A DNA stretch of 64,000 nucleotides, taken from positions 1,170,153-1,234,152 of the forward strand of contig CP034928.1 of the NCBI GenBank assembly GCA_004102645.1, written 5' to 3'. Within the stretch, counting starts at the first letter, position 1. Every line of letters starts with the position of its first letter. The stretch comes from Candidatus Bipolaricaulis sibiricus. GTDB lineage: Bacteria > Bipolaricaulota > Bipolaricaulia > Bipolaricaulales > Bipolaricaulaceae. A program made the position numbers and the translations under genes. Below the pieces are notes generated by a model. That model searched no databases, was not told the DNA's origin, and saw only the letters and a program-made list of their open reading frames with translations. Shown here piece after piece: positions 44,421 through 53,834 of this stretch.

Positions 44421-44497
<77 letters not shown>

Positions 44498-44626
44498 ATG
44501 GCGGCGGTAACCCCGTCGCAGACAGAACTCTACCGCGACGGGCCTCGCGGTCAAGGCCGGCCCGCGCCCCCCCGCGCCCCGATCGCCTTGTCCCGGCTGG
44601 ACCAGCCCCGTACCCTTCCAAGGGCC

Positions 44627-45505
44627 ATGATCCCCCACCTCTACGTCGGACCGGGAGCGCGTGCGGCCGCCCTTGCCGAGGCGGCAAAGGCTCTCGACGC
44701 TGCTCCCAGCGGGCACCCTGATGCTCGGGTGGAGGTCGCGCAGACGGGAGACGTGGGGATCGACCGGGTTCGGGAGCTTGTTCTGTGGGCACGGTACGGC
44801 CCGGTGCGCGCCCTGCGCAAGGTGGCCGTGCTCGGTCCCGCCGAGCGCCTGACCCGCGAGGCGGCGAACGCGCTGCTCAAGCTCCTGGAGGAACTGCCCT
44901 CGCACCTCGCGGTTGTCCTGTTCGCCGAGGCGTTGGACCAGGTACTCCCGACGGTGCGGTCGCGGTGCGCGCTCCTCTGGTGCTCCGGCGCGCACGATCA
45001 AATCGAGGCCGCGCTGCGCGCTGTGGGGTACAGTGATGACGAGGTCGCGTCGATCGCGTCCGTTCTCGATGATCGGGTAGAGGAGGCAGCCGCGTTCCTC
45101 GCCGAACGCCGTGCCCCCCTGCGGGAGTGGCACGAGGCGTGTGCCGAGGCCCAGGGCCGTTCGGTCCTCGAATTGGCAGCGGGTTTCGCATCCCGCGCCA
45201 CGGATCCCCTGCAACGAAGAGCGTGGGGGCGGGCACTTGCCGCATCGCTACGCCGGGCTGGCACAGACGAGGTTCTCGCCGCGGTCGAGCGTCTCGCGAA
45301 GACCGGGAAGGACCCTGTGTACGCGTTTCTCGCTGAGCTGGCGCGGTTCCTCGTCACCGAGGCCCCCGCCGCTTGGCCAGACCTCGCACCGGCCACCCGT
45401 CTGGCGTGGGCGAGCAAGGCATCCCTGGCCCGAGGGGAACTCGACGACAACGCGAACCCGAGGTTGCTGGCGGAGGTGGTGGCGCTGTGGCCGCGGAGCA
45501 CCTAG
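44627..45505 (+). CDS. holB: DNA polymerase III delta-prime-type clamp-loader subunit
   Basis: A 292-residue protein. VGIDRVRELVLWARYGPVRALRKVAVLGPAERLTREAANALLKLLEELPSHLAVVLFAE is the characteristic AAA+ central block with the SRC motif following (TVRSRCALLW). The N-terminus begins at the ATG before IPHLYVGPG and lacks a Walker A lysine, as is usual in delta-prime-like subunits. The C-terminal helical region (about 200-292) is divergent. Overlap with ricT downstream matches the holB-yaaT order known from Firmicutes and supports the call. A TTGTCC-17-TACCCT promoter lies about 10 nt upstream of the ATG. Confidence 0.87.
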   Translation: MIPHLYVGPGARAAALAEAAKALDAAPSGHPDARVEVAQTGDVGIDRVRELVLWARYGPVRALRKVAVLGPAERLTREAANALLKLLEELPSHLAVVLFAEALDQVLPTVRSRCALLWCSGAHDQIEAALRAVGYSDDEVASIASVLDDRVEEAAAFLAERRAPLREWHEACAEAQGRSVLELAAGFASRATDPLQRRAWGRALAASLRRAGTDEVLAAVERLAKTGKDPVYAFLAELARFLVTEAPAAWPDLAPATRLAWASKASLARGELDDNANPRLLAEVVALWPRST

Positions 45506-46302
45506 GGGCGATCGTCCGGCGCCTCGGTCCGCTGTGCGACGTTCACGTCGCGGCGTGGGACGGACCGGTGGGAGACCCGGGACGGACCTGGGTCGAAGAA
45601 GAGGGGCGAACCACGTGGCTTGTGCGGGTTCTCAAGTCGCCTGTCTACAACCCGACCAACCCCAGGGCCCGTCTCGTCCGCGCCGCCTCATCGACAGACC
45701 TCGAGGCGTTCGAGTCTCGTGCAGCAGAGGCCGAACAGCTGCGGCGCTCCGCCCAGGAACAGGCGTCCCGCCTGTCGCTCCCGATGCGCTTCCTGGGAGC
45801 GGAGCTCGACCTGGAACGAACGTTCCTGCGCCTCCATTTCACCGCCCCAAACCGAGTCGACTTCCGGGAGTTCCTTCGCGAACTCGGCGCCGCGTTCAAG
45901 ATCCGACTCGAACTGCATCAAGTGGGTCCACGGGACGCGGCGCGGATCCTGGGAGAGGTCGGCCCCTGCGGCCGTCCTCTGTGCTGTCGCACGTTTCTCA
46001 CCAAGCTCCGCCCGGTCCCGCTGGAGCTTGCCTTCGAGCAGCAGTTGTTCCTGAGCCCGGAGCGGTTGACGGGCGTCTGCGGTCGGCTCATGTGCTGCCT
46101 CGCGTATGAACACGAGCAGTACCGCGAGGCCCTCGAGGGTCTGCCGAAGATGGGCGCTCGCGTCGACATCGAGGGACGGACGGGGAAGGTCGTCGCACTC
46201 AACGTCTTCCAGAGGACGTTCACCGTGCAGTGGCCGGATGGAACGCGCTCGGAAGTCAATGGCCACCGCCTGCAGAGCGCAGCTGATTCCGAAGTGGAGT
46301 AG
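45487..46302 (+). CDS. ricT: PSP1/RicT (YaaT)-family iron-sulfur protein
   Basis: A 271-residue protein of the PSP1 family. The GTG start has GGAGGTGG upstream and overlaps holB. The core is LHFTAPNRVDFREFLRELGAAFKIRLELHQVGPRDAARILGEVG, followed by the conserved cysteines CGRPLCC and VCGRLMCCLAYE. In Bacillus RicT forms a complex with RicA and RicF carrying [4Fe-4S] clusters and stimulates RNase Y processing. Partners RicA/RicF are not in this window. Order holB-ricT is conserved in many bacteria. Confidence 0.9.
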   Translation: MAAEHLGAIVRRLGPLCDVHVAAWDGPVGDPGRTWVEEEGRTTWLVRVLKSPVYNPTNPRARLVRAASSTDLEAFESRAAEAEQLRRSAQEQASRLSLPMRFLGAELDLERTFLRLHFTAPNRVDFREFLRELGAAFKIRLELHQVGPRDAARILGEVGPCGRPLCCRTFLTKLRPVPLELAFEQQLFLSPERLTGVCGRLMCCLAYEHEQYREALEGLPKMGARVDIEGRTGKVVALNVFQRTFTVQWPDGTRSEVNGHRLQSAADSEVE

Positions 46303-46424
46303 GCCACCCGGCAAGTGGCAGCCTTCGCTGGCGCGGGCCACGCCGACCGAGGTCCAAGGTCCAGACCGCAGTTGCCGCCGCGGCGCTCCCGAAACCCGGT
46401 ACCTGACTCGTGATCCGGCCGCGG

Positions 46425-47141
46425 CTACCGGACCGGCGTGAGCCCTTCGGGAAGCATCTCCTTGAGGTAGAACACGAGCCCCGCGCTTGGCCAGGTCATC
46501 GCCAGCAACAGCTCGCCCTGGCCGTACAGCGTCAACTCCTGGTCCCCCACGCGCACGATCATCCGCTCTGCCGGAAGCAGACGCCCCCCGACGGCGAGCT
46601 CCACGGCGTCCGCCGGCTGCCCGACCAAGGGGCCAACCGCCCGCTGGGCGGGGAAGACGGCGGTGACCTCGGCCTGCCCGGCACGGGTCTGCGCCTGGAG
46701 GTATCGATAGGCAGCGAACCACGGACCTACGACCTCTCCCCCCACGATGGCATAGGGCGGGAAGGCCGTCAACACCGTCTCGCTCTTGAATAGCCCCGTC
46801 CCCCGCGTGATCACCGGCCTCCCTCCCGCAACACGCACGGAGACCTGTCCCTTGCTCCTCTCGACGTAGTAGATCGGGTTCCAGCCCGTATCGAGAACAA
46901 GAACCGCCTCGACCACCTGTCCGCCCACCCGGGTCGCGGTCGCCACCCTGTACCCTGCCTCGACACGCCACACGGAGAAGGTCTCCTCAATCGCCTGCTG
47001 CCCTGCCCGCTCCACAACGTACGTGCCACCCTCGATCTCCTCTCCGCCGATGAGCCCAGGGACCTCTTCGGCCCCAGGCAAGAGGAACAGCACCACGCCC
47101 ACGACAACCGCTCCGATCAGCAGGATCCTCCAAAGGTCCAT
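46425..47141 (-). CDS. Membrane-anchored exported protein, unknown
   Basis: A 238-residue protein with GAGGAGGGG before the ATG. A single N-terminal helix (RILLIGAVVVGVVLFLLPGAE) anchors a beta-rich extracytoplasmic domain (GGTYVVERAGQQAIEETFSVWRVE, VLVLDTGWNPIYYVER, ELAVGGRLLPAERMIVRVG). The repeated strands are like a lipid- or hydrolase-inhibitor-type barrel, but I do not recognise the family. It lies downstream of fusA on the same strand with a 180-nt gap and may be separate. Confidence 0.75.
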   Translation of the reverse strand: MDLWRILLIGAVVVGVVLFLLPGAEEVPGLIGGEEIEGGTYVVERAGQQAIEETFSVWRVEAGYRVATATRVGGQVVEAVLVLDTGWNPIYYVERSKGQVSVRVAGGRPVITRGTGLFKSETVLTAFPPYAIVGGEVVGPWFAAYRYLQAQTRAGQAEVTAVFPAQRAVGPLVGQPADAVELAVGGRLLPAERMIVRVGDQELTLYGQGELLLAMTWPSAGLVFYLKEMLPEGLTPVR

Positions 47142-47321
47142 CTTCGCCCCTCCTCGAGTCCATCGTACTGGGACAGTCACGCCCTGACGATCCCTATCGT
47201 CGGGTCGAGCCACGCTGGCTCGGACAGACGTTGCCTCCCGGCGTCCGAGAGGTCAAGCCGACCCCAACCGCCACACCGCGCCGTTCACGCAACACGTGGG
47301 CGAACTGCAGCGCGTCCGGCC

Positions 47322-49406
47322 TCAGCTCGATGCCCGGGCGTTCCGTTGAGCAACGACCTCCTCAGCGATCGCGTGGGGAACTGCCTCGTACCGCGCGAAC
47401 TGCATCGTGAACTCTCCCCGGCCGCTGGTAAGACCGCGAAGCTCTGTTGTGTAGCCGAACATTGCCGCCAGCGGAACCTCGGCGTGGACGATCTGAACGC
47501 GGCCCTTGGGTTCAAGGGCCACGATCCGACCGCGCCGGGCAGCCAGACTCCCGAGAACGGCACCCACGTCTGCTTCGGGAACGGTGACCTCGACCTCCAT
47601 CATCGGCTCGAGGAGTCGAATCCCCGCCTTGCGGCACGCCTCGCGAAACGCAGTGGCGGCACAGGTTCGAAACGCCTGTTCCGATGAGTCTACCTCGTGT
47701 GCCGAGCCATCGAGAAGCGCGACGTGGATGTCGACCATCGGGAAGCGCGCATAGGGCCCTTCCGCCATCGCCTCAACGATCCCCCGCTCCACGGCCGGAA
47801 TGTACTCGCGCGGGACCCGCCCCCCGACGACGCGGCTCGTGAACTCGAACCCCCCGCCCGACCCTGCAGGCTCAACGAGAAGGACGACGTGCGCGTACTG
47901 GCCGTGGCCACCGGTCTGCTTGACCAGCTTCCCCTCGTGCTCAACCGTGCCGATCACGGTCTCCCGGTACGCCACCTGCGGCTGGCCGGTGACCACCTCT
48001 ACCCCGAACTCGCGGCGCAGACGATCCACGATGATCTCCAAATGGAGCTCGCCCATCCCCGAGATGACCACATCGCCCGTTTCGGCGTTCGGACGCACCA
48101 CGAACGTCGGATCCTCCGCCGCGAGGTCGGACAGACCGCGACCGAGCTTGTCGCTGTCCGTCCGGCGTGCCGGAGCAATCGCAAGGTCCACCACAGGAGC
48201 GGGGAACTCGATGGGAGCCAGGACGATCGGCCGCTCCTCGCTCGCCAGCGTGTCGCCGGTATAGCTATCTCCGAGGCCCACCGCCGCACCGACCTCGCCT
48301 GCTCGGAGTTCGTCCACCGGTTCGCGGTGGTCGGCGTGCATCCGGAACAGGCGACCGATGCGCTGCCGCTTGTCCCGACCCGTGTTCAGGACGAACTGCC
48401 CGCCCCTCAGGACACCTGAGTAGACCCGAACGTAGGTGAGCTTGCCGACGTGCCGATCGGCCTGCACCTTGAACGCAAGGGCCGACAGCGGTTCCTGATC
48501 CAGGGGCTGCCGTACCTCCTCCACCCCGTTCCACGTCCCACGCACCGCGGGGAGGTCCGCCGGTGAGGGGAGGAAGTCCACCACGGCATCGAGAAGGCGC
48601 CGAATCCCCTTGTTGCGGAACGCCGCTCCCGCCAACACGGGGATCAGTCTGCCCGCCACGGTGGCCTTCCGCAGTGCGCGCACAACCTCGTCGGTCGTCG
48701 GTTCCTCCCCAGCGAGAAACTTCCCCAGCAGGTGATCGTCCATCTCTGTCGCTCGTTCAAGAAGGGCGTCGCGCGCCATCTGCGCTTCCTCGATGAGCTG
48801 TGCCGGCACCGGCGCCACCTCGATCCCCGGCTCGCCGTTCGTGTCGCGATAGTAGATCGCCTCCATCCGCAGGAGATCGACAAGTCCCGCGAACCCCTCC
48901 TCGGCGCCGATCGGAATCACAACCGGAACCGCACTCGCGCCGAGCTGGTCGCGGATCTCGCGAACGACGCCCCAGAAGTCGGCACCGGTACGGTCCATCT
49001 TGTTGATGAACGCCACCCGCGGCACGTGGTATTTCTCCGCCTGTCTCCACACGGCCTCTGACTGGGGTTGAACGCCGCCCACTGCGCAAAACAAGGCGAC
49101 CATTCCATCCACCACCCGCAGACAGCGCTCGACCTCCGCCGTGAAGTCCACGTGCCCCGGCGTGTCGATGATGTTGATCCGATGGCCCTTCCAGTGCGCG
49201 GTGGTGGCCGCAGCGGTGATCGTGATCCCGCGCTCCCGCTCCTGGGGCATCCAGTCCATCGTCGCCTGGCCTTCGTGGACTTCGCCCACGCGATGCACGC
49301 GGCCCGTGAAGTACAGAATGCGCTCGGTGACCGTGGTCTTCCCCGCGTCGATATGCGCAGCGATCCCGATGTTGCGAACCTTCGTGATGTCGTGCCCCAA
49401 GTTCAT
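47322..49406 (-). CDS. fusA: Translation elongation factor G
   Basis: A 694-residue GTPase driving ribosome translocation. GTP-binding motifs: AHIDAGKTT (about 17-25), the switch region [19 protein letters not shown] and NKMD. Domains II to V follow at normal length, with the domain IV loop GGHGQYAHV and [25 protein letters not shown] precedes the ATG. It stands alone and is not next to rpsL, rpsG or tuf, so it is either a second copy or a relocated gene. It has its own promoter and a roughly 125-nt leader with a hairpin. Confidence 0.96.
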   Translation of the reverse strand: MNLGHDITKVRNIGIAAHIDAGKTTVTERILYFTGRVHRVGEVHEGQATMDWMPQERERGITITAAATTAHWKGHRINIIDTPGHVDFTAEVERCLRVVDGMVALFCAVGGVQPQSEAVWRQAEKYHVPRVAFINKMDRTGADFWGVVREIRDQLGASAVPVVIPIGAEEGFAGLVDLLRMEAIYYRDTNGEPGIEVAPVPAQLIEEAQMARDALLERATEMDDHLLGKFLAGEEPTTDEVVRALRKATVAGRLIPVLAGAAFRNKGIRRLLDAVVDFLPSPADLPAVRGTWNGVEEVRQPLDQEPLSALAFKVQADRHVGKLTYVRVYSGVLRGGQFVLNTGRDKRQRIGRLFRMHADHREPVDELRAGEVGAAVGLGDSYTGDTLASEERPIVLAPIEFPAPVVDLAIAPARRTDSDKLGRGLSDLAAEDPTFVVRPNAETGDVVISGMGELHLEIIVDRLRREFGVEVVTGQPQVAYRETVIGTVEHEGKLVKQTGGHGQYAHVVLLVEPAGSGGGFEFTSRVVGGRVPREYIPAVERGIVEAMAEGPYARFPMVDIHVALLDGSAHEVDSSEQAFRTCAATAFREACRKAGIRLLEPMMEVEVTVPEADVGAVLGSLAARRGRIVALEPKGRVQIVHAEVPLAAMFGYTTELRGLTSGRGEFTMQFARYEAVPHAIAEEVVAQRNARASS

Positions 49407-49435
49407 CGGCTCCTCCGTCGTCTGCCCAAGTCAGA

Positions 49436-49461
49436 CTCCCCCAGGCCCACGCCAGGGGGAG
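49436..49461 (-). promoter_or_regulatory. Hairpin in the fusA leader
   Basis: CTCCCCC and GGGGGAG pair around a mismatch and an inner GGC/GCC closing a 4-nt loop, 30 nt before the fusA start. It could modulate translation or expression, but may simply be a stable leader structure. Not followed by a T-run. Confidence 0.35.
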
Positions 49462-49539
49462 AGGACTTGTTCGTCCCATGATCCTCAGGATGGATTGCGG
49501 ATAACCCGCAGAGAGGCAAGGGAGAACTGCAGGAGCCTT

Positions 49540-49567
49540 AGGATAGACGATCCCGTTCTCAAGTCAA
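49540..49567 (-). promoter_or_regulatory. Promoter of fusA
   Basis: TTGACT and TATCCT are separated by 16 bp on the minus strand, with initiation expected near 49533, giving a leader of about 127 nt. The -35 matches 5 of 6. Confidence 0.6.
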
Positions 49568-49635
49568 CCTCGTGCCCCAGAGGCCGGCGATCGGGGTGAC
49601 CGCGCCCCTGTGCTCGTGCTGGCCGGCTCCCGATT

Positions 49636-50136
49636 CTAGTACAGCCAGCCGTGGTCGAGACCGATGCGGGTCAGGTTCTTGACGCGCTCCTCCTGCACGG
49701 GGCAACGGGGGTTCGGCGCGATCACGCCCAACCCCGCCGCCACGGCCCCCAGAGCGATGATGAAGTTCCCTGCCTCATAGCCCTGAATGCCGAGCCAGTA
49801 CCCCCCTCCCACAAAGGCCAGTCCGCCGAGGATGAGTCCGTACCGGGCTGAGCGGCACGAAACAAGCTCGCGCTGAGCTCGACCGACCGCCTTGCGCCAC
49901 TCCGCCTCGGACACCCGCGGGACCACCGTCGGGTCCACCCCGAACTCGATGCGCGCTACGTCCGCAAGCGGGAACTTCGCCTGAAGGCCCCCCACCGTGC
50001 ACCAGGCCACGGAGTCTGCAGTCACACCGCACAGTTCCCCTGACACCTTCTGTCCCGTCTTGAGGTGCAGGGTGTCGGCGCACGCCGTGACGCCCACGAG
50101 GACCGCAAGAACTGCCCACATCCACCGTCGTATCAT
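49636..50136 (-). CDS. Small exported/membrane protein, unknown
   Basis: A 166-residue protein starting after GGGAGG. A signal peptide (WAVLAVLVGVTACADT) with a Cys that may be a lipidation site, then LHLKTGQKVSGELCGVTADSVAWCTV, an SH3-like beta barrel often seen after signal peptides. Two hydrophobic helices follow (LILGGLAFVGGGYWL, IIALGAVAAGLGVIA). The N-terminal module resembles the small exported domains that bind envelope polymers. No recognised function. Confidence 0.7.
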   Translation of the reverse strand: MIRRWMWAVLAVLVGVTACADTLHLKTGQKVSGELCGVTADSVAWCTVGGLQAKFPLADVARIEFGVDPTVVPRVSEAEWRKAVGRAQRELVSCRSARYGLILGGLAFVGGGYWLGIQGYEAGNFIIALGAVAAGLGVIAPNPRCPVQEERVKNLTRIGLDHGWLY

Positions 50137-50232
50137 CGACGAACCTCCCTGGGGATCCCCCACCCACTTATAGAAGGCGTGACCCGACACCCTGAGGTCG
50201 CAAGACCCGCCCTGACGTCCTCTCTGTCCCCC

Positions 50233-50787
50233 TCACCCCGAGGCGGACATCCCGCGGAACACCCGCCGACCTCGCCAGAAGTACTCCACGCCCGAGACGA
50301 TGGCCAGCGCCACGGCAAGGTACAGAAAGGCGTCCTTCAACCCGTGCCCCCACGGCCCGAGCCCGAAGTAGCGGGTGGAGAGGATGAACAGCACCAGGCC
50401 GATGTGCGACAGTGTCTTCAGCTTGCCGAGGATGCTCGCCCGAATCGTGATCCCCTCTCCGATCGCAAGCACGCGCAGGCCAGTGACGAGGAACTCCCGC
50501 GCCAGAATCGCTACCACAGGGGGAGCCGTGAGCTCGCGTAGCTCAACGAGCGAGACAAAGGCCGCGGTCACGAGGAGCTTGTCGGCGATCGGATCGGCGA
50601 ACACCCCGAACCTCGTCTCCTGGCGGAGCGCCCGTGCCAAGTACCCGTCCACCGCATCGGAGATCGCGGCGAGGGCGAAGATGGCGAGGGCGAGGATCTT
50701 GAACGCTGTGCCCTCCGCGTAGAGGAAGAACATGAACAGGGGTGTGGCGAGGATCCGGGCGAGCGTGATCTGATTGGGAATCGTCAC
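50233..50787 (-). CDS. pgsA: CDP-diacylglycerol-glycerol-3-phosphate 3-phosphatidyltransferase
   Basis: A 184-residue membrane enzyme that makes phosphatidylglycerophosphate. The CDP-alcohol phosphotransferase motif is complete: Asp44, Asp47-Gly48, Ala51-Arg52, Gly61, Asp65 and Asp69. About five hydrophobic segments flank it, with the N-terminus IPNQITLARILATPLFMF typical of PgsA. The GTG is chosen because the TACGTT box lies 6 nt upstream and homologues begin around TIPN. It is encoded by an apparently leaderless transcript. Confidence 0.92.
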   Translation of the reverse strand: MTIPNQITLARILATPLFMFFLYAEGTAFKILALAIFALAAISDAVDGYLARALRQETRFGVFADPIADKLLVTAAFVSLVELRELTAPPVVAILAREFLVTGLRVLAIGEGITIRASILGKLKTLSHIGLVLFILSTRYFGLGPWGHGLKDAFLYLAVALAIVSGVEYFWRGRRVFRGMSASG

Positions 50788-50793
50788 GCCCGC

Positions 50794-50822
50794 AACGTAG
50801 CGCGCCGCTCGAGGGTTGTCAA
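50794..50822 (-). promoter_or_regulatory. Promoter of pgsA, probably leaderless
   Basis: A perfect TTGACA and TACGTT are separated by 17 bp, and the -10 box ends 6 nt before the GTG start. Initiation would fall at the start codon. No Shine-Dalgarno sequence is present. Confidence 0.65.
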
Positions 50823-50856
50823 TCCCGCGCCCGGCGCGGGGCAAACAGCAGGGTCC

Positions 50857-52023
50857 CTACCGCCCCTCTACCCAATCCAGGGCCCGGTAGAACCCAGCCT
50901 CGGCCACCCACGCCAGGTACCGCCCCTGGCCGCCCGGCCCGGGTTCCGGGTCGAGCATGAACCCCTCCTCGGCCAGGAACCGGTTCGCCTCGGCAAAGAT
51001 GAAGTGCCAGATGTGGTTGAGAATGTGGCCGCGGTCCACCCCAAGCCGGACCGGGGTCAGGCCAGGCAAGACCTCCCCCAGCCTGGGGACGGTCCGCTCC
51101 GCCCACTGGGCTACGGCTTGGGCCACAGCAGCGACAGTCTCGCGAACGGGGCCCACCGTGGCGGCGGTGAACACGGGAACGAGGGGCGCTCCGTCCGCCA
51201 GGTAGCCCAGGCGCGCCAGGAACTCCCGGCACGGGCCGGTGGCCGGTCGTCCGCCGGCCATCATCGCCCCCAGCTCGTCGTACAGCTTCTTCTGACCGTG
51301 GGCGACCACCGCCGTCACGGCGGCCGCCAGTTCGGGCGGCCACTCCGCCTTCCCCACCGCCCACTCCACCCGGAAGAACAGGTCGGGAAGGCAATACCGC
51401 GGACCACTGTGGTCCCCGAAGCTCGTGAACACGTACCGGTCCCCGCACCCGGTGTGGCTCCCGCAGTAGTCCTTGGCCCGCACCACCTCTCGGCGTTCCT
51501 CGGCGATCAGCACGTACCTCCCCCCATCGGGATACTCCCGCCCGGGGCTCACGTACCCCAAGCGCTGGAGGGTGGCGATCCCACCCCAGTCGAGCCCTGC
51601 GCAGCCCACGGTGGCGAACGTGTACTGTGCCCGCCGGACGGGAGACTCCGCGCCCGGAAGGCGGTCCAGTGCGGCGTGGATCGCCTCTCCCCTTTCCAGC
51701 ACATGCTCCGCAAGCCCCCGTCCCAACGACGGGGCGACCTCGTCCACCACCCGGAGGTCGTCGGCCGTGAGAAGCGAGAAGTCGAGCGCCAGGCGACCGT
51801 CTTCCTCCGCGCGAACCGCGCGCAGCGCCTGAAGCTGGGCGAGGACCTTCTCCAGGTCCGCCTCGCCGCACTGCAGCTCGCGGGCAACCTCCCGTGGTGA
51901 CCGCGGTCCAACCGTCAGGGCGAGAACAACGCCCTCGGCCAGCTCTGAGGAGAACACCGTTCGGGGCCAATACCGGGGCTCGGGACCGGCGGTGCCAATG
52001 ATGGACACGCTCAGCCGCGACAT
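50857..52023 (-). CDS. Protein with winged-helix N-terminus, unknown
   Basis: A 388-residue protein after AAAGGAGGG. Residues about 35-80 look like a winged helix-turn-helix (SPREVARELQCGEADLEKVLAQLQALRAVRAEEDGRLAL). The remainder has conserved-looking CGSHTGCGDRYVFTSFGD, with three cysteines, plus RGHILNHIWHFIFAEANRFLAEEG, and no enzyme motif. A DNA-binding regulator sensing a metal or small molecule via the cysteines is the best reading. A TCACG-N6-CGTGA inverted repeat lies at its own start site, which would suit autoregulation. Confidence 0.75.
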   Translation of the reverse strand: MSRLSVSIIGTAGPEPRYWPRTVFSSELAEGVVLALTVGPRSPREVARELQCGEADLEKVLAQLQALRAVRAEEDGRLALDFSLLTADDLRVVDEVAPSLGRGLAEHVLERGEAIHAALDRLPGAESPVRRAQYTFATVGCAGLDWGGIATLQRLGYVSPGREYPDGGRYVLIAEERREVVRAKDYCGSHTGCGDRYVFTSFGDHSGPRYCLPDLFFRVEWAVGKAEWPPELAAAVTAVVAHGQKKLYDELGAMMAGGRPATGPCREFLARLGYLADGAPLVPVFTAATVGPVRETVAAVAQAVAQWAERTVPRLGEVLPGLTPVRLGVDRGHILNHIWHFIFAEANRFLAEEGFMLDPEPGPGGQGRYLAWVAEAGFYRALDWVEGR

Positions 52024-52039
52024 GCCTGCCCTCCTTTCA

Positions 52040-52055
52040 TCACGTGAGCTCGTGA
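52040..52055. promoter_or_regulatory. Inverted repeat at promoter, candidate operator
   Basis: TCACG and CGTGA flank a 6-bp spacer. It overlaps the predicted transcription start of the winged-helix gene, where a bound protein would block initiation. It is a single site, so only the position and symmetry support it. Confidence 0.4.
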
Positions 52056-52058
52056 CGG

Positions 52059-52087
52059 AGTGTAACAGTGTGTTGGCCACGTGTCCA
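52059..52087 (-). promoter_or_regulatory. Promoter of winged-helix gene
   Basis: TGGACA and TACACT are separated by 17 bp, with initiation near 52052 and a leader of about 29 nt carrying AAAGGAGGG. Both boxes are good. Confidence 0.6.
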
Positions 52088-52112
52088 CGAGCGCCCGTCC
52101 TCCCAGCCGGAC

Positions 52113-52142
52113 TTGGCTTCGCCGCACCCCCCTGGGTACAGT
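52113..52142 (+). promoter_or_regulatory. Promoter of DUF4438 gene, probably leaderless
   Basis: TTGGCT and TACAGT are separated by 18 bp and the -10 box ends 6 nt before the ATG. No Shine-Dalgarno sequence. It is divergent from the promoter at 52059-52087 and overlaps its upstream side. Confidence 0.5.
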
Positions 52143-52148
52143 TGCGGT

Positions 52149-53069
52149 ATGCGCACCAATTCCGATCGGCTCATCATGCTATCGGTCGTGGGCGAGGTCA
52201 CGAACCCGTCCATGCGCGGGTACCGGATCAGCCACGACGGGCGCCCCATCGTCTTGCCCGGGGTGGGCGGGATCACGTACAACCTGCGCGTGGGGGACCC
52301 GGCGACGGGGTGGGTGGCAGACCACGTCGAGCCCGGGGTGTCGATCCGCAACCTAACGAAGGACCGGGAAGGCCTTCCCCCCACGAACGATGGGCTCAAC
52401 TTCCTCGCCTGCGTGGGGAACGAGGCGACTGTCCTCTCCGGCGACGCCAAGGGCGCCAAGGGCACCGTCACGGGCAAGCACGGGGGGATCGAGCACGTGC
52501 TCGTCGACTTCGCGCCCGAAATCTTGGAGGTGCTCCAGATCGGGGACAAGATCGGGATCAAGGCGTTCGGGACCGGCCTCGCCCTCCTCGACCACCCTGC
52601 GGTGACGGTGATGAACCTCGACCCGCGGATCCTCCCCAGGATGCCCGTCGCGGAGAAGAAAGGAGCGTTCGTCGTCGGGGTCACGCATGCCGTGCCCGCG
52701 GCCCTGATGGGGTCGGGCTTGGGCGCCGACACGTGTTACCGGGGGGACTACGACATCCAGCTCTTCGACGCGAGGACGGTGGAGGAGTACGGCCTGTCCG
52801 ACCTGCGGCTGGGGGACCTCGTGGCGATCCTCGACACCGAGCACGCCTACGGCCGGGTCTACAAGTCGGGGGCGCTCTCGATCGGGATCGTCGTCCACTC
52901 CGACTGCGTGGTGAGCGGCCACGGGCCGGGGGTGACGACCCTGTTCACGAGCGCGGACTCCCGTGCCCTGCAGTACAGGCTCGACGCGAAGGCGAACCTC
53001 GCCGACTTCCTGGGGCTACGGAAGGAGAGAGCCCGGAAGACCACCCCTCGGAACGGCAGCCGCCGCTAG
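52149..53069 (+). CDS. DUF4438 family protein
   Basis: A 306-residue protein of the DUF4438 family, recognised by GYRISHDGRPIVLPGVGGITYNL near the N-terminus and by GADTCYRGDYDIQLFD and LSIGIVVHSDCVVSGHGPGVTTLFTS. It has no signal peptide or helices. The biochemical function is unknown. It shares a palindromic CTAG with tpiA: both stop codons are TAG and overlap by two bases. It is likely a leaderless transcript. Confidence 0.87.
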   Translation: MRTNSDRLIMLSVVGEVTNPSMRGYRISHDGRPIVLPGVGGITYNLRVGDPATGWVADHVEPGVSIRNLTKDREGLPPTNDGLNFLACVGNEATVLSGDAKGAKGTVTGKHGGIEHVLVDFAPEILEVLQIGDKIGIKAFGTGLALLDHPAVTVMNLDPRILPRMPVAEKKGAFVVGVTHAVPAALMGSGLGADTCYRGDYDIQLFDARTVEEYGLSDLRLGDLVAILDTEHAYGRVYKSGALSIGIVVHSDCVVSGHGPGVTTLFTSADSRALQYRLDAKANLADFLGLRKERARKTTPRNGSRR

Positions 53070-53818
53070 CGACGGGCGGACTGGACGATCGCCCAGAACG
53101 CGTCGGGGTCGAGGGACGCTCCCCCGACGAGTGCTCCGTCCAGATCGGGGAGGCTGAGGAACTCCCCGGCGTTGTCGGGCTTGACGGATCCGCCGTACTG
53201 GATGCAGATCCCCTCGCCGGCAGATCCAAAACGATCGCGAAGCCAACCGCGGATCCGCGCTGCCATCTCCTGGGCGTCGGCGGGCTGGGCCGCGACGCCC
53301 GTCCCGATCGCCCACACCGGCTCGTAGGCGATCACGAGCCCGTCCGGGTCATTGCCCACGGAGGCCAACCCGAGGTCCAACTGCCGCTCCACGACCTCCC
53401 ACACGCGCCCCGCGGTCCGCTCCTCCAGGGTCTCCCCCACGCACAGAATCGGCATCATCCCGTGGTCCGCCACGGCCTGGACCTTCCGGCCGACGAGCGT
53501 GTCGTGCTCGCCGAAGAGCTGCCTTCGCTCAGAGTGGCCGCACAGAACGTACCGCACCCCGAGGTCGGCGAGCTGGCTCACCGACACCTCGCCCGTGAAG
53601 GCGCCCGACTTCTCGGGGTGGGCGTTCTGCGCCCCGAGCGCGATCGGTGCCCCTCGCAGAACCTCCCCCGCCGCGGACAGAGCGGTGAACGACGGCAGCA
53701 CTACCACCTCCACCTCGAGGTCCGCCCCAACCAGTTCGATCAGCCGCTCGAGGTACACACGCGCCTCGGAGAGCGTCTTGTGCATCTTCCAGTTCGCGGC
53801 GACGATCGGTCTGCGCAT
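53066..53818 (-). CDS. tpiA: Triosephosphate isomerase
   Basis: A 250-residue glycolytic/gluconeogenic enzyme. Catalytic Lys11 (ANWKMHK), His95 (LCGHSERR) and Glu166 (YEPVWAIGTG) are all present, as is the phosphate-binding GGSVKPDN region. AAGGGGGAAGG precedes the ATG. It ends on the DUF4438 stop. It is divergent from the slipin gene, whose promoter lies in the 71-nt gap. Confidence 0.97.
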   Translation of the reverse strand: MRRPIVAANWKMHKTLSEARVYLERLIELVGADLEVEVVVLPSFTALSAAGEVLRGAPIALGAQNAHPEKSGAFTGEVSVSQLADLGVRYVLCGHSERRQLFGEHDTLVGRKVQAVADHGMMPILCVGETLEERTAGRVWEVVERQLDLGLASVGNDPDGLVIAYEPVWAIGTGVAAQPADAQEMAARIRGWLRDRFGSAGEGICIQYGGSVKPDNAGEFLSLPDLDGALVGGASLDPDAFWAIVQSARR

Positions 53819-53834
53819 CCTTCCCCCTTTTCGA

